Positions 34,929 through 51,811 are shown, counted from the stretch's first letter. The stretch is 64,000 nt of DNA from DSVZ01 sp964568145 (GCA_964568145.1 CAZMOZ010000008.1:1-64000); one strand, 5' to 3'. Numbers and translations: made by a program. Notes: generated by a model from the sequence alone, not told the origin.

Positions 34929-36392
34929 TCAAGGCATTTCGACTCCGGCGAAGTCCTCGTCGGTGGGCAGGATCGGCTCACCGTGCATGTTCTTCATAAC
35001 GACCTTGAACTGGTCCACGAGGAACAGCGGCTTGGCGGCTTCCTTCGCCAGCGCCTCCAGGCGCTGCCGGAGCGCGACGACTTTCTCCGGGTGTTGCGCG
35101 GCGAGGTTGTTCTTCTCGGACGGATCCTGCGCGACGTTGTAGAGGTCAGTGCTGGAGGGAAGCAGCGTGCGCCAGATGAGCTTCCAGTCGCCCCGCCGCA
35201 CCGCGCCGCGGAACGGCTCGATGTTGTAAATGACTTCAGAGCGGGGCGAGGGTTTGCCTTGCGCGATGGTCTGCCAGACGTTCACGCCATCCAGCGGCTT
35301 GCACCTCGCCGTGGAGGCGCCGGCCAGGGCCGCGAGCGTCGGGTAAATGTCCACGGCATGAATCAGGCCGTCCACCGTGCCGGGCTTGATGCGGCCGGGC
35401 CAGTTGGCCAGCGCGCAGACACGCGTGGCGCCTTCGTAGAGCGTGCCCTTGCCCTCGCGGTACGGTCCGTTGTCGCACGGGATTTTCACCTGCGACATGT
35501 CGGCCATGACGCCGGCAAACATGGCGCTGCGCGTGCCGCCGTTGTCGCTGTGAAAGAGGATGAGCGTGTGGTCACGCATCCCCTTCTTCTCCAGCGCGGC
35601 CACGACGCGGCCGATCTCGTCATCGAGACACGCGACCATGCCGGCGTACGTCCGGCGCGTGGGGTCGGCGATGCCAGGACGGCGGTCAATGTACTCCTTC
35701 GGCGCCTGATAAGGCGTGTGCGGCGCGTTGAAGGCCAGGTAGAGGTAGAGCGGCGTGGAAGGGTCGTGCCGCTCGATGAGCCGGGCGGCGTCCCTGCCAA
35801 GGAGCGTGGTTGTGTAGCCTTCTTCCTTGACCGGCTCGTTGTCGCGGAACCAGTCCGGCACGCCCTGCTCGTCATGCGTGAAGTAATCCAGCTCGCCGAT
35901 CATCGCGCCGTACTGGTAATCAAACCCGCGCTGCCTCGGCCAATACTTCTTGTCCGCGTGGCCGAGATGCCATTTGCCGATGATCGCCGTCCGGTAGCCC
36001 GCCTCCTGGAGGCACTGCGGCAGCAGCCACTCGGCGGTGTCCAGACCGTAGGCGGACACAGAAGGGATGACCGCCGTCTGCAGGCCGTAGCGGAACGGGT
36101 AGCGGCCGGTCAGCAGCGCGGCGCGCGTGGGGGTGCACATCGGCTGCACGTAGAACTGCGTGAACTTCGCGCCGCCCGCGGCCAGCGCGTCCAGGTTCGG
36201 CGTCTGGATGTCCGTGCAGCCATTGAAGCCCACGTCCTTCCAGCCGAGGTCGTCGGCCACGATGTGAACGATGTGCGGCTTCCTGTCCGCCGCGTGGGCC
36301 GGGGCGACCGTCCACATGAGTGCGGCCAATGTCATCAGCAGACCGAAACCGGGAAGCCCCGGGAGCTTGGGTGTTTGGTTCATGGACTTCAT
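34929..36392 (-). CDS. Secreted sulfatase, arylsulfatase type
   Basis: A 487-residue enzyme from ATG 36392 (a second ATG lies at 36383). A signal peptide is seen at about residues 14-35 (LLMTLAALMWTVAPAHAA). The metal site opens with HIVADDLGWKDVGFNG. The active-site cysteine, to be converted to formylglycine, is in CTPTRAALLTGRYPFRYGL. Further family parts are IIGKWHLGH, HTLILFHSDNGGTRS and KGTLYEGATRVCALANWPG. It removes sulfate esters from a sulfated sugar or aromatic ester in the periplasm or outside; the substrate cannot be read. No maturation enzyme gene is nearby. The gene order with the Tat protein suggests a small sugar-use cluster. Confidence 0.92.
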   Translation of the reverse strand: MKSMNQTPKLPGLPGFGLLMTLAALMWTVAPAHAADRKPHIVHIVADDLGWKDVGFNGCTDIQTPNLDALAAGGAKFTQFYVQPMCTPTRAALLTGRYPFRYGLQTAVIPSVSAYGLDTAEWLLPQCLQEAGYRTAIIGKWHLGHADKKYWPRQRGFDYQYGAMIGELDYFTHDEQGVPDWFRDNEPVKEEGYTTTLLGRDAARLIERHDPSTPLYLYLAFNAPHTPYQAPKEYIDRRPGIADPTRRTYAGMVACLDDEIGRVVAALEKKGMRDHTLILFHSDNGGTRSAMFAGVMADMSQVKIPCDNGPYREGKGTLYEGATRVCALANWPGRIKPGTVDGLIHAVDIYPTLAALAGASTARCKPLDGVNVWQTIAQGKPSPRSEVIYNIEPFRGAVRRGDWKLIWRTLLPSSTDLYNVAQDPSEKNNLAAQHPEKVVALRQRLEALAKEAAKPLFLVDQFKVVMKNMHGEPILPTDEDFAGVEMP

Positions 36393-36632
36393 GCCGGCCG
36401 AACAATGGCACGCGCCGGGGCCCTGGTCCAATCCGACCACTCTCTTAGAAGCTGCGATGGATTGCGCGAACCCCGCCATTAGACCACAGGCGGCGCCGGC
36501 GGGTCGCCGGCGCTTGTACGCTCAAGCCCGCGTGCTTCTCCGACCGCCATGCCTGGGTTTCCGGCCGTGGCCAGGAAATCGAGATTGCCAACCGCGCACC
36601 CCGGGTGGGTGAACTTTCCGAGGACGCGCCCT

Positions 36633-36706
36633 GAATGCGAAAACCGAAGTGTGACAGGCGGGGCGCTCTGCGCTACGGCCAACTTCGGCTTTCGGGTTGA
36701 ATTCGG
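36633..36706. repeat. REP-2 palindromic repeat, copy 1
   Basis: Left arm GCGAAAACCGAAGT and right arm ACTTCGGCTTTCGGGTT pair across about 30 bases. It lies in the 340-base divergent space between the sulfatase and the DUF4832 gene, just ahead of the GTG start of the latter. No other feature is seen in this space. Confidence 0.8.
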
Positions 36707-36732
36707 GGGTAGGCCGGTCCACAACACTCCGC

Positions 36733-38145
36733 GTGAACACCATCCCTCCCCGGAACGCCGGCGCCGGGCTGCTGCTCCTCGGCTGGCTGACGGTGCTCGG
36801 CCTCCCGGCCAACCGGGCGGCCGAAACCGCTTCGCCTCCGGTGCGGGTCACGCCCGCCGAAAGCGACGAACTCCTGGCCAACCCCGGCATGGGCTGGCAG
36901 ACCTTTCACCGGTTCGCGGACGAGGACTCCAATCTCCAGGGATTGCCCAGCGCCAGCGCCTATTTCCGGTTCTACTGGCGGGAGATCGAGCCCGCGGATG
37001 GTCGGATTGACTTCGCCCGGTTTGACGACCTCCTGGCGCGCGCCCGCCGCGCTGGGCAGAAGCTGGCCTTCCGCGTCATGTGCACCGGCTCGGGCGCGTA
37101 CCTGGACGTGCCGGCGTGGCTCAAGGACCAGGGCTGTGAAGGCGTCGAATTCACCTACGAAGGCCGCAACCACTGGGCGCCCGACTTCGCCGACCCGCGC
37201 TTTCAGGCGAAACACTTCCGCCTCATCCGGGAACTGGGCCGCCGCTACGACGGCCATCCGGACCTCGATCTCGTGGACATCGGCTCGGTGGGGCTCTGGG
37301 GCGAATGGCACATGAGCGGCACCCGCATCGTGGGTGCCGACCGCCCCGTGCCGCTGCCCTCCACGGAGCTTCTCCAGGCCATCATCAGCGCCTGGCGCGA
37401 CGCCTTCCCGCAGACCGCGAAGTTGGTGCTGATCGGCAGCGAGGAAGGCATGAGGCGCACCGTGAAGGATCGCTTTGGCTGGCGCGCCGATTGCCTGGGC
37501 GACATGGGCGGCTTTTCCAAGACCTGGAATCACATGGAGGACTTCTACCTCCAGCAACTGGCGAAGACCGGCGCGGACGAGGCGTGGAGGACCGGGCCGG
37601 TCGCCTTTGAGAGCTGCTGGGACATGCGCAAGTGGAAGGAGGCCGGCTGGGACATCCGGTTCATCTTCGACTACGCGCTCCGCTGTCACGCCAGCTATGT
37701 GAACAACAAATCCGCGCCGATCCCGGAGGGCACCCGGCCGGAAATCGAGCGCCTGTTGCGGCGGCTGGGCTACCGGCTGGTGTTGCGCGCCGTCGAACAC
37801 CCGGTCAGCGTGAAGCCGGGCGGGAAAACCACGGTAACGCTGGACTGGGAAAACGTCGGCGTGGCGCCGCCGTACCGGAACGACCGCGTGGCGGTCCGGC
37901 TGCGCCCCCGCGACGGCGGGCAAGCCGGCGTGTTTGTCACGGAGACCTCCATTCGCGGCTGGCTGCCGGGCCGGTATCGCACGGAACTGACGTTCGAGGT
38001 CCCCGTCGGGCTCGGCGCCAGCCGGCATGAGCTGGCCATTGGCGTGCTGGACCCGCACAGCCAGCAGCCCGCAGTGCGCCTGGCGATTGTCGGTCGCGAC
38101 GCCGAGGGTTGGTACCCGGTGAGCCAGGTTGAGGTGGTGCCGTGA
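36733..38145 (+). CDS. DUF4832 secreted protein with glycosidase-like barrel
   Basis: About 470 residues from a probable GTG at 36733; an ATG 36 bases earlier lies in a REP-2 repeat. A signal peptide (GLLLLGWLTVLGLPANRAAE) is followed by a barrel-like domain with LLANPGMGWQTFHRF, YFRFYWREIEPADGRIDF, AFRVMCTGSG and IGSVGLWGEWHMSG. The C-terminal half has the DUF4832 pattern (FESCWDMRKWKEAGWD, then a beta sandwich YRLVLRAVEHPVSVKPGGK). The (beta/alpha) part resembles family 42-type beta-galactosidases, and the acid residue in GLWGEWH would fit, but activity is unproven. It is likely part of polysaccharide use with the sulfatase. Confidence 0.75.
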   Translation: MNTIPPRNAGAGLLLLGWLTVLGLPANRAAETASPPVRVTPAESDELLANPGMGWQTFHRFADEDSNLQGLPSASAYFRFYWREIEPADGRIDFARFDDLLARARRAGQKLAFRVMCTGSGAYLDVPAWLKDQGCEGVEFTYEGRNHWAPDFADPRFQAKHFRLIRELGRRYDGHPDLDLVDIGSVGLWGEWHMSGTRIVGADRPVPLPSTELLQAIISAWRDAFPQTAKLVLIGSEEGMRRTVKDRFGWRADCLGDMGGFSKTWNHMEDFYLQQLAKTGADEAWRTGPVAFESCWDMRKWKEAGWDIRFIFDYALRCHASYVNNKSAPIPEGTRPEIERLLRRLGYRLVLRAVEHPVSVKPGGKTTVTLDWENVGVAPPYRNDRVAVRLRPRDGGQAGVFVTETSIRGWLPGRYRTELTFEVPVGLGASRHELAIGVLDPHSQQPAVRLAIVGRDAEGWYPVSQVEVVP

Positions 38146-38341
38146 ACCATCTGAGCGCCGGCTGGGGCGGCTCTGGTCGGACGACTTGTTAACCACAGTG
38201 CGCGAACGGGCATTTGACCGGCCGTGAGGGTTGGACGAACATTGCCCGCACGCAGGCTGCGCAAACTTAAACTGCCCGCCGGCGCGCCGCCAAACTGTGA
38301 GCGCGGGCGGGAACACCGCAGCAAGCATTTCGAAGTCAGCC

Positions 38342-38695
38342 ATGACAGGATCATCGAAACGCGGGGGTCGCTGGGGACGCGGCCCGGTCGGAGCCATCCT
38401 TTGCGCGCTCTGCCTGACCGGGCTCAGCGCCGGCCTCGTTGGCTGCGGGCCGTCCAGCCGTTCAACCGCCACCCCGCCGGGCATGGACGCCTCGGCCAAG
38501 GCCGAAGAGGAAATCGCTCGCGTGCTGGGCGAACTCACGCAGTGGGTGCGCAAGTACAGCGTCGAGCAACGCCAGCCGCCCGCGAGCTTGGACGACCTGC
38601 TTGCCAAGGGTTACCTGAAAGAAGTGCCCGCCGCGCCGGCCGGCAAGCGATTTGTCATCACCAAGAACCTCCAGGTCGAGCTGGCCAACCGCTAG
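38342..38695 (+). CDS. Small lipoprotein, function unknown
   Basis: A 117-residue protein from ATG 38342. It has a lipoprotein signal (ILCALCLTGLSAGLVGC) with a lipobox LVGC. The soluble part (EEIARVLGELTQWVRKYSVE then QRQPPASLDDLLAKGYLKEV and FVITKNLQVELANR) resembles the C-terminal halves of short pseudopilin-like proteins, where a helix is followed by 'P.sL.dLv..Gyl...P..P.GK.f'. It ends nine bases before a pseudopilin gene, so the two may be co-transcribed. A specific function cannot be assigned. Confidence 0.65.
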   Translation: MTGSSKRGGRWGRGPVGAILCALCLTGLSAGLVGCGPSSRSTATPPGMDASAKAEEEIARVLGELTQWVRKYSVEQRQPPASLDDLLAKGYLKEVPAAPAGKRFVITKNLQVELANR

Positions 38696-38704
38696 TCCCC
38701 GCCC

Positions 38705-39682
38705 ATGCACCCCGACCCCGAGCCTTCAGCCCGAAAACGGAACTTGGCCGCGGCGCAGCGCGTTCCGCCTGCCCAACTGCGGTTTTTGGGTTCAAAACCG
38801 GCGAACCGCCCGGCCCGCGTCGTGCGGGCATTCACCTTGATCGAGTTGCTGGTGGTCATCGCCATCATCGCCATCCTCGCCGGACTGCTTTTGCCCGCGC
38901 TCGGGGGTGCGAAGTCGCGGGCGCAGCGGCTCAAGTGCACCGCGCAGATGAAGCAGCTCGGACTGGGCTTCAGCCTGTTCACCGGCGATCACTTCAACCA
39001 GTACCCGCCCACGGCCTTCGCCACGGGCGATTACCAGTACCAGCTTTCGTGGGATGATTACCTCCATCGCTACATCGGCGGCTCGGCCCCGGAGGCGGAC
39101 TTGATTGTCGGCATCTCCGGCGGCATCGCGGACCGCGCCACGATCCCCCGGATTCTCAAATGCCCGGCGGACAAGATCGAGATCACGATCAGTTGGGCGG
39201 TGTTCGGCCAGCGGCGGACGTACGCCATGAACTACGCCGGACCGGGCTTCATGCTCCCGACCCGGACCAGCCCGCTGCCCGCCCCCGAATACGGCGTGGG
39301 CGTGTACTACAACCTGCGGGGATCGGCGCCCGGCTCGCTGCCGGACTGGGAGCCGCGCGGCTTCCAGGAAACCGTGGTGCAGGACCCCGCCGGCACGTTG
39401 CTGCTGGTCGAACAGCCCGAGGGCGGGAACATCGCCGGCAACGACTGGCCGTCCTTCAGCATGGGACCGGTGGGGCCGGCCTCGAGCGGGGACCAGAGTC
39501 CGTACCAGATCGTGCCGGGCGGCCGGCAGAAATGGGGCGAGACGGCGTACGGGCTGCACGCCCGGCGGTTCAACTACCTCTTCCACGACGGCCACGTGGC
39601 CATCCACCGCATCACCGACACCGTGGGCACGGGCACGACCAACGCCCCCCGCGGGATGTGGACCATGAAGGTCGGCGACTGA
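38705..39682 (+). CDS. Type II pseudopilin-like protein, DUF1559-type
   Basis: A 325-residue protein with a prepilin-type N-terminus: a long basic leader, then the cleavage site and helix AFTLIELLVVIAIIAILAGL. The C-terminal part has GGNIAGNDWPS and ARRFNYLFHDGHVAIHRI, the 'H-x-x-G-x-N-x-L-F-x-D-G-H' type ending of these large pseudopilins. The leader's first 35 residues are encoded by a REP-2 repeat (38723-38800), so the real start may lie further in, for instance near 38820. Such proteins are very numerous in Planctomycetes and Verrucomicrobia and are exported by type II-like systems; their role is unclear. Confidence 0.85.
   Translation: MHPDPEPSARKRNLAAAQRVPPAQLRFLGSKPANRPARVVRAFTLIELLVVIAIIAILAGLLLPALGGAKSRAQRLKCTAQMKQLGLGFSLFTGDHFNQYPPTAFATGDYQYQLSWDDYLHRYIGGSAPEADLIVGISGGIADRATIPRILKCPADKIEITISWAVFGQRRTYAMNYAGPGFMLPTRTSPLPAPEYGVGVYYNLRGSAPGSLPDWEPRGFQETVVQDPAGTLLLVEQPEGGNIAGNDWPSFSMGPVGPASSGDQSPYQIVPGGRQKWGETAYGLHARRFNYLFHDGHVAIHRITDTVGTGTTNAPRGMWTMKVGD
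38723..38800. repeat. REP-2 palindromic repeat, copy 2
   Basis: Left arm CCCGAAAACGGAACTTGG and right arm CCCAACTGCGGTTTTTGGG flank about 40 bases. The arms are more diverged than in copies at 58064 and 63633. It overlaps the first codons assigned to the pseudopilin gene. Confidence 0.75.
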
Positions 39683-39968
39683 TTGGGTGCCGGATTGCCG
39701 CAGCACGCAGGCCGGCGCGTTTCACGCCACGAGTTCCTGATTGCCGGGGGTGACCCGGGGCCCTCAAGGACAAGCAAGCTCACGGATTCAGCGCCCCGCC
39801 GGCATGAGTTCAGTCACGCGATGCCAGGCGCGCCATTCGCCGGGTGAGGCGCCTTCCCACCGCGGAAAGGCCCGCAAGAACGAGTTGGCTTCCGCGCAGC
39901 CCGGCAGGCTGGAGATGCGGAAGCGATCGGTCAGGATCCGAGCGAGGCCGCGTCAATGGACGGCGAGG

Positions 39969-41318
39969 TCATTGGCCCCGCGCCTTCACGTCGTAGCAGA
40001 GCAGCACATCCTGGTCGCGGAGGTAGAGCTTGCCGTTGGCGATGACCGGGTGCGCCCAGGCCGGCTTGTCACTGCGGTCGGGCTGCTCGAAGCGGCCGCG
40101 CTCGAGGTACTCCTTCCGGTTCGGCTCGATGAGGAGCATCGTGCCCTTCTCGGTGCGGTAGTAGAGCCGGCCGTCCGCGAAGGCCACGGAGCCTTTCGGC
40201 GCCCGACGTTCGGGGTGGTCGCGTTCGTCCCACAGGACTTCGCCGGTCTTGAAGTCCAGACAGACGAGGGCGCCTCCTTCATTGCCGCCGTTGGCTCCAT
40301 ACAGGCAGCCCTCGTAGAGAATCACGCCGCCATGGTGGTTCTGCATCCTCTTTGAGAACCAGACCTCCTCGGCCTTGACCCCGCCGGTCTCGTCCTTGCC
40401 GAGTTTCACCAAGCCGCCGCCCGCGCCATAGGCCGAGGCCGCAAACACGTGGCCGTCGTGATGGATCGGCGTGGAACAGTTGATCCCCATGCCGTTGGCG
40501 GCCCGGTTATACCGCCAGAGGAACTTGCCGTCGGACGCCGCGACCCCGACGAGCGCCCTCGCGGTGAGCTGGACGTACTGGCGCTGCCCGTCGAAGTCGA
40601 AGGCGATGGCCGACGCGTAGGCCGCTCCAGAACGTCCGAAACCACCGGGACCGCCGCCGCCGCCGCCGGCCATGCCGGGCACCTGGCTCTTCCAGATCGT
40701 TTCGCCGGTCAACTTGTGGAGGGCCACCAAGGTCGCCTCTTCGCCGCCCGGCGTGCAGATGACCTTGTCGCCGTCCACGAGGGGCGATTCGCGGTAACTC
40801 CACGTGGGCACCTGGCCGCCGAAATCGCGCGTCAGACTGCGCTGCCAGACGATCTTGCCGTCCCCGGCTTGCAGACAGGCCAGCTCGCCACCCAGTCCCA
40901 AGACGTAGAGGTATTCGCCAGCGACCGTCGGCGTACAACCCGGCCCTTCTTTTCCCTGCGGCATGCGCTGCCGGAAACCCGGCCCGAGGCGCGTCACCCA
41001 AAGGGTCTTGCCATCCGCCCCGGCCAGCGCCCAGACGACCTCGTCCTCGCCGCCTTCGTCGTTGGCGCGGTTGCCCATGCCGAAGAGCCGCCCGGCGGCA
41101 AAGGACGGGGCACCGTCGCCGCCGCCCAGTCCCTTGACCTTCCAGGCGAGCGGGGGGCCCTCTTTCGGCCATTCCTGGAGAAGGCCGGTTTCGCTTGAGA
41201 TGGCGTTCCGGTCAGGGCCCTGCCATTGCGGCCAGTCAAAATTCGCCGCGCCAAGCGCGAGTTGGGCGAAGATGGCCGGTGCGACCACCCGGGTTGGGAA
41301 CCGATGTTTCATATTCAC
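39969..41318 (-). CDS. PQQ-like beta-propeller protein, secreted
   Basis: A 449-residue protein. The N-terminal hydrophobic stretch (VVAPAIFAQLALGA) is a signal peptide, followed by FDWPQWQGPDRNAIS, the usual opening of these outer-surface propellers. Repeated blades end in patterns such as VVWALAGADGKTLWVTRLG, LACLQAGDGKIVWQRSL, LVALHKLTGETIWKSQVPG and LVCLDFKTGEVLWDERD, the 'G..lW' tryptophan-docking motif. A Gly-rich insert (GMAGGGGGGPGG) lies in the middle. No dehydrogenase residues were recognised, so it is more likely a binding or assembly protein (compare BamB) than an enzyme. The 286 bases downstream, between it and the pseudopilin gene, show no feature. Confidence 0.85.
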   Translation of the reverse strand: MNMKHRFPTRVVAPAIFAQLALGAANFDWPQWQGPDRNAISSETGLLQEWPKEGPPLAWKVKGLGGGDGAPSFAAGRLFGMGNRANDEGGEDEVVWALAGADGKTLWVTRLGPGFRQRMPQGKEGPGCTPTVAGEYLYVLGLGGELACLQAGDGKIVWQRSLTRDFGGQVPTWSYRESPLVDGDKVICTPGGEEATLVALHKLTGETIWKSQVPGMAGGGGGGPGGFGRSGAAYASAIAFDFDGQRQYVQLTARALVGVAASDGKFLWRYNRAANGMGINCSTPIHHDGHVFAASAYGAGGGLVKLGKDETGGVKAEEVWFSKRMQNHHGGVILYEGCLYGANGGNEGGALVCLDFKTGEVLWDERDHPERRAPKGSVAFADGRLYYRTEKGTMLLIEPNRKEYLERGRFEQPDRSDKPAWAHPVIANGKLYLRDQDVLLCYDVKARGQ

Positions 41319-41533
41319 GATCGTGAGCAGTGTTGTGGACTGCGGTGACTCCGGGGCCTGACGCCCAAGCCAACAGACGGGTTACAGGCAAGTCGCCAGA
41401 AGGCGCGACCGTCAGGCTCGCGAAACGTCAGCAGTCGTGCTTTCGCCAGCGGAGGCTCGTTGCGGTGACCGGGACGCCCCCATTCTGGCGAGTGAGATGA
41501 AGCCCGCGGTTGGTGGTGAGTTTTTTCCCGGGC

Positions 41534-41660
41534 GTTGGGTCTGAAAACCCATGCCGGGCTGGTCGGTTTCGAGGCCCTGGCCCGCCGCTTCGATCCGTGC
41601 AACAAAGATCCGGAAGCGCGCCGCGCCAGGCCCAACCTCGGTTTTCGGGAGAAAACCGCC
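41534..41660. repeat. REP-2 repeat, copy 3 (enlarged)
   Basis: Right arm CCAACCTCGGTTTTCGGG (about 41632-41649) is clear; the left arm (GGTCTGAAAACCCATG) is weak and lies about 100 bases away. It forms part of the 416-base region between the propeller gene and the rpoC terminator; no gene was found there. Confidence 0.6.
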
Positions 41661-41682
41661 GGGCTGGGCGGCCCCGAAAATG

Positions 41683-41720
41683 GAAAAAGCGCACGCGGGT
41701 GGCGTGCACTTTTTCGTGCA
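41683..41720 (-). terminator. Intrinsic terminator after rpoC
   Basis: On the minus strand GCACGC-caccc-GCGTGC is followed by GC and five T (plus-strand A run 41684-41688). This starts about 28 bases past the rpoC stop. A second small hairpin, TGCAC-gaaaaa-GTGCA (41705-41720), overlaps it on the upstream side and could be an alternative fold. Confidence 0.8.
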
Positions 41721-41734
41721 ATTGGATTGCGGGC

Positions 41735-45877
<4,143 letters not shown>

Positions 45878-45914
45878 GCGCGTGTCGGAGGGAATGCGGT
45901 GGGGACGATGACGG

Positions 45915-49838
<3,924 letters not shown>

Positions 49839-50002
49839 AGGCTTTTTCAACTTACCGCAAGTTCACCGGAGGGACCGCTCCGGCACAAACGACAAAAAAC
49901 CGGCTTCCCCACCGCGGGGCGGGGCGTTCCGGCTGACGGCCACACCGGCTGACGTAAGACGCTGTCTTGATGTGTCTGAAACAAACCGCATGGAAACGGC
50001 GC

Positions 50003-50030
50003 GGGGAAAGGCCGCTCCGGGCCTCTCCCC
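50003..50030 (-). terminator. Hairpin between rplL and rpoB, possible attenuator
   Basis: GGGGAAAGGCC and GGCCTCTCCCC form an 11-pair stem with one mismatch and a 6-base loop, 20 bases past the rplL stop. There is no T run directly after it. Many bacteria reduce transcription or process the message between rplL and rpoB; this structure is in the right place for that, by inference only. Confidence 0.5.
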
Positions 50031-50049
50031 GCCCCGACCGGAGAATATA

Positions 50050-50448
50050 CTACTTGACTTCGACCTTGGCGCCGGCCTCCTCGAGCTTTTTCCTGGCGGC
50101 CTCGGCGTCGGCCTTGCTGGCGCCTTCCAGCACCGGCTTGGGCGCCTCTTCGACCAGCTTCTTGGCCTCCGCCAGCCCGAGCCCGGCCTTGATCTCGCGC
50201 ACGGCTTTGATCACGGCGATCTTCTTGTCCGCGGGCGCGGACGCCAGGATGACGTCAAACGTGGTCTTGGCCTCCTCGGCCGGCGCGGCGGCCGCCGCGC
50301 CACCCGCCGGCGCGCCGGCGGCGGCGGCCACGGCCACCGGGGCCGCGGCGGTGACGCCCCACGTTTCTTCGAGCTTCTTCACCAGCTCCGCGGTCTCCAT
50401 GACCGTGAGCTTGCTCAACTGATCCACCAACGTTGCGATGTCTGCCAT
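50050..50448 (-). CDS. rplL: Large ribosomal subunit protein bL12 (L7/L12)
   Basis: A 132-residue stalk protein from ATG 50448 (MADIATLVDQLSKLTVMETA). It has an N-terminal dimerisation domain, an Ala-rich hinge (about 40-62) and the C-terminal factor-binding domain (KTTFDVILASAPADKKIAVI, KAVREIKAGLGLAEAKKLVE, ending in KVEVK). A short AAGG lies before the start. It works with L10 to recruit translation factors, including the EF-Tu encoded in the same cluster. Confidence 0.97.
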   Translation of the reverse strand: MADIATLVDQLSKLTVMETAELVKKLEETWGVTAAAPVAVAAAAGAPAGGAAAAAPAEEAKTTFDVILASAPADKKIAVIKAVREIKAGLGLAEAKKLVEEAPKPVLEGASKADAEAARKKLEEAGAKVEVK

Positions 50449-50472
50449 TGTCTTGCCTTTCAGTCTCGTCGT

Positions 50473-50513
50473 CCTTCGCGGCCACGAAGGGTTTAAGCCC
50501 ACGGCCCGTGGGC
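50473..50513 (-). promoter_or_regulatory. Two hairpins in the rplJ-rplL spacer
   Basis: CCTTCG-cggcca-CGAAGG (50473-50490) and GCCCACG-gcc-CGTGGGC (50497-50513) are perfect stems inside the 131-base gap before rplL. They may set the rplL:rplJ expression ratio (L12 is needed in several copies per ribosome), but this is inference. Confidence 0.45.
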
Positions 50514-50579
50514 CGACGATTTACTTTTTGGTTTGTGTTGTTCTCGCCCCCGCCAGCCGGCGGCGAAATTCATTACGGG

Positions 50580-51092
50580 TCATGCGCCTTTCTCGATGCG
50601 CGCCTGGAGCACGCGGGCCAGTTGCGTGGCCGGCGTATTGAGCAGGCGCACCAGTTGGGCCGCCGGCGCCTGCAACATGCCCAGCAACCGTCCCCGGAGC
50701 ACCTCCAGCGGCGGCAGGTCCGCCAGCGCCACGATCGTCTCGCGGTCGAGCCGCTGGTTGCCCAGACAGCCGAACTGGATCTTCGGCTTTTCAAATTCCG
50801 CCTGGAAGGTCTTGAGCACCTTGGCGGCCACGCTCACGTCCCGCTGGCCGGTGACCACCGCAAGCTGGCCCGCCAGTATCCCGCCCAGATCGGCCAGGCC
50901 GGCCTCCTGCGCGGCGACGCGGAAAATGCTGTTCTTCACCACGTGGACCTCGGCCCCGACCTTGCGCAGCCGGGTGCGGAGCTCCTTGAAGTGCGGCACG
51001 TTCAGGCCCTTGTAATCAACCACCAAGAAGAACGGCGAGGCGTTCAGCCGGGCCAGGTATTCTTGCGTCAGGAATTTCTTTTCAGCGCGCAT
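50580..51092 (-). CDS. rplJ: Large ribosomal subunit protein uL10
   Basis: A 170-residue stalk base protein that anchors L7/L12 dimers on 23S rRNA. Seen: MRAEKKFLTQEYLARLNASP, FFLVVDYKGLNVPHFKELRT, VVKNSIFRVAAQEAGL, and a C-terminal helix for L12 binding (LVRLLNTPATQLARVLQARI). The bases before the ATG are pyrimidine-rich with no Shine-Dalgarno sequence; translation may be coupled to rplA, whose stop is 11 bases upstream. Confidence 0.95.
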   Translation of the reverse strand: MRAEKKFLTQEYLARLNASPFFLVVDYKGLNVPHFKELRTRLRKVGAEVHVVKNSIFRVAAQEAGLADLGGILAGQLAVVTGQRDVSVAAKVLKTFQAEFEKPKIQFGCLGNQRLDRETIVALADLPPLEVLRGRLLGMLQAPAAQLVRLLNTPATQLARVLQARIEKGA

Positions 51093-51103
51093 GGGAGGAA
51101 AGG

Positions 51104-51811
51104 TCAGGCGGTTTGGCCAAGGCTGCGGACATCCAGCCGGATGCCGGGATTCATGGTGCTGCTCAAGGTGCAGGAATGCACGTACGTGCCCCGCACGCTG
51201 GCCGGTCGCGCCCGCACCACGGCGTCAATCACCGCCTGGGCGTTTTCGACCAGTTGATGCGGCGTGAAGGCCAGCTTGCCCACGGGCACGTGCACGTTGC
51301 CGGCCTTGTCAATCTTGAACTCGACCCGGCCGGCCTTGACCTCGCGCACCGCCTTGGCGGTGTCCTCGGTCACTGTGCCGGTCTTGGGATTGGGCATCAG
51401 GCCGCGCGGGCCCAGCACCTTGCCCAGCTTGCGCACCTCGGTCATGGCCTCGGGCGTGGCCACGGCCACGTCGAAGTCCGCCCAGCCTTCCTGGCACTTC
51501 TTGATGAGGTCGTCAAAGCCGACATGCTCGGCCCCGGCGCTACGGGCGGCGTCCGCCGCCGCGCCGGGCTTGGCGAAAACCACCACGCGGACGACCTTGC
51601 CGCTGCCGTGCGGGAGCGGAACCGTGCCGCGCACCATCTGGTCGGACTGCTTGGGATCCACGCCGAGCCGGAAGGCCAGCTCGACGGTTTCGTTGAACTT
51701 CGCCCGGGGGAACCTGGCCAGCAGGTCCACCGCCTGGGGCAGCGGGTAGGCCTTGCCGGCGTCGTACATGCCGAGCGCCTTGCGGTAACGTTTGCTGTGT
51801 TTCTTCGCCAT
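51104..51811 (-). CDS. rplA: Large ribosomal subunit protein uL1
   Basis: A 235-residue protein of the L1 stalk, which helps release deacylated tRNA and often represses its own operon. Seen: MAKKHSKRYRKALGMYDAGK, FNETVELAFRLGVDPKQSDQ, the MVRGTVPLPHGSGKVVRVVV region, and KLGKVLGPRGLMPNPKTGTV, the family signature. It follows rplK by 44 bases. Confidence 0.97.
   Translation of the reverse strand: MAKKHSKRYRKALGMYDAGKAYPLPQAVDLLARFPRAKFNETVELAFRLGVDPKQSDQMVRGTVPLPHGSGKVVRVVVFAKPGAAADAARSAGAEHVGFDDLIKKCQEGWADFDVAVATPEAMTEVRKLGKVLGPRGLMPNPKTGTVTEDTAKAVREVKAGRVEFKIDKAGNVHVPVGKLAFTPHQLVENAQAVIDAVVRARPASVRGTYVHSCTLSSTMNPGIRLDVRSLGQTA

Noticed and set aside
41315..41635. A 106-codon minus-strand frame next to the rpoC terminator
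   Set aside because: It overlaps a REP-2 repeat and the start of the propeller gene, and shows no domain or signal features.
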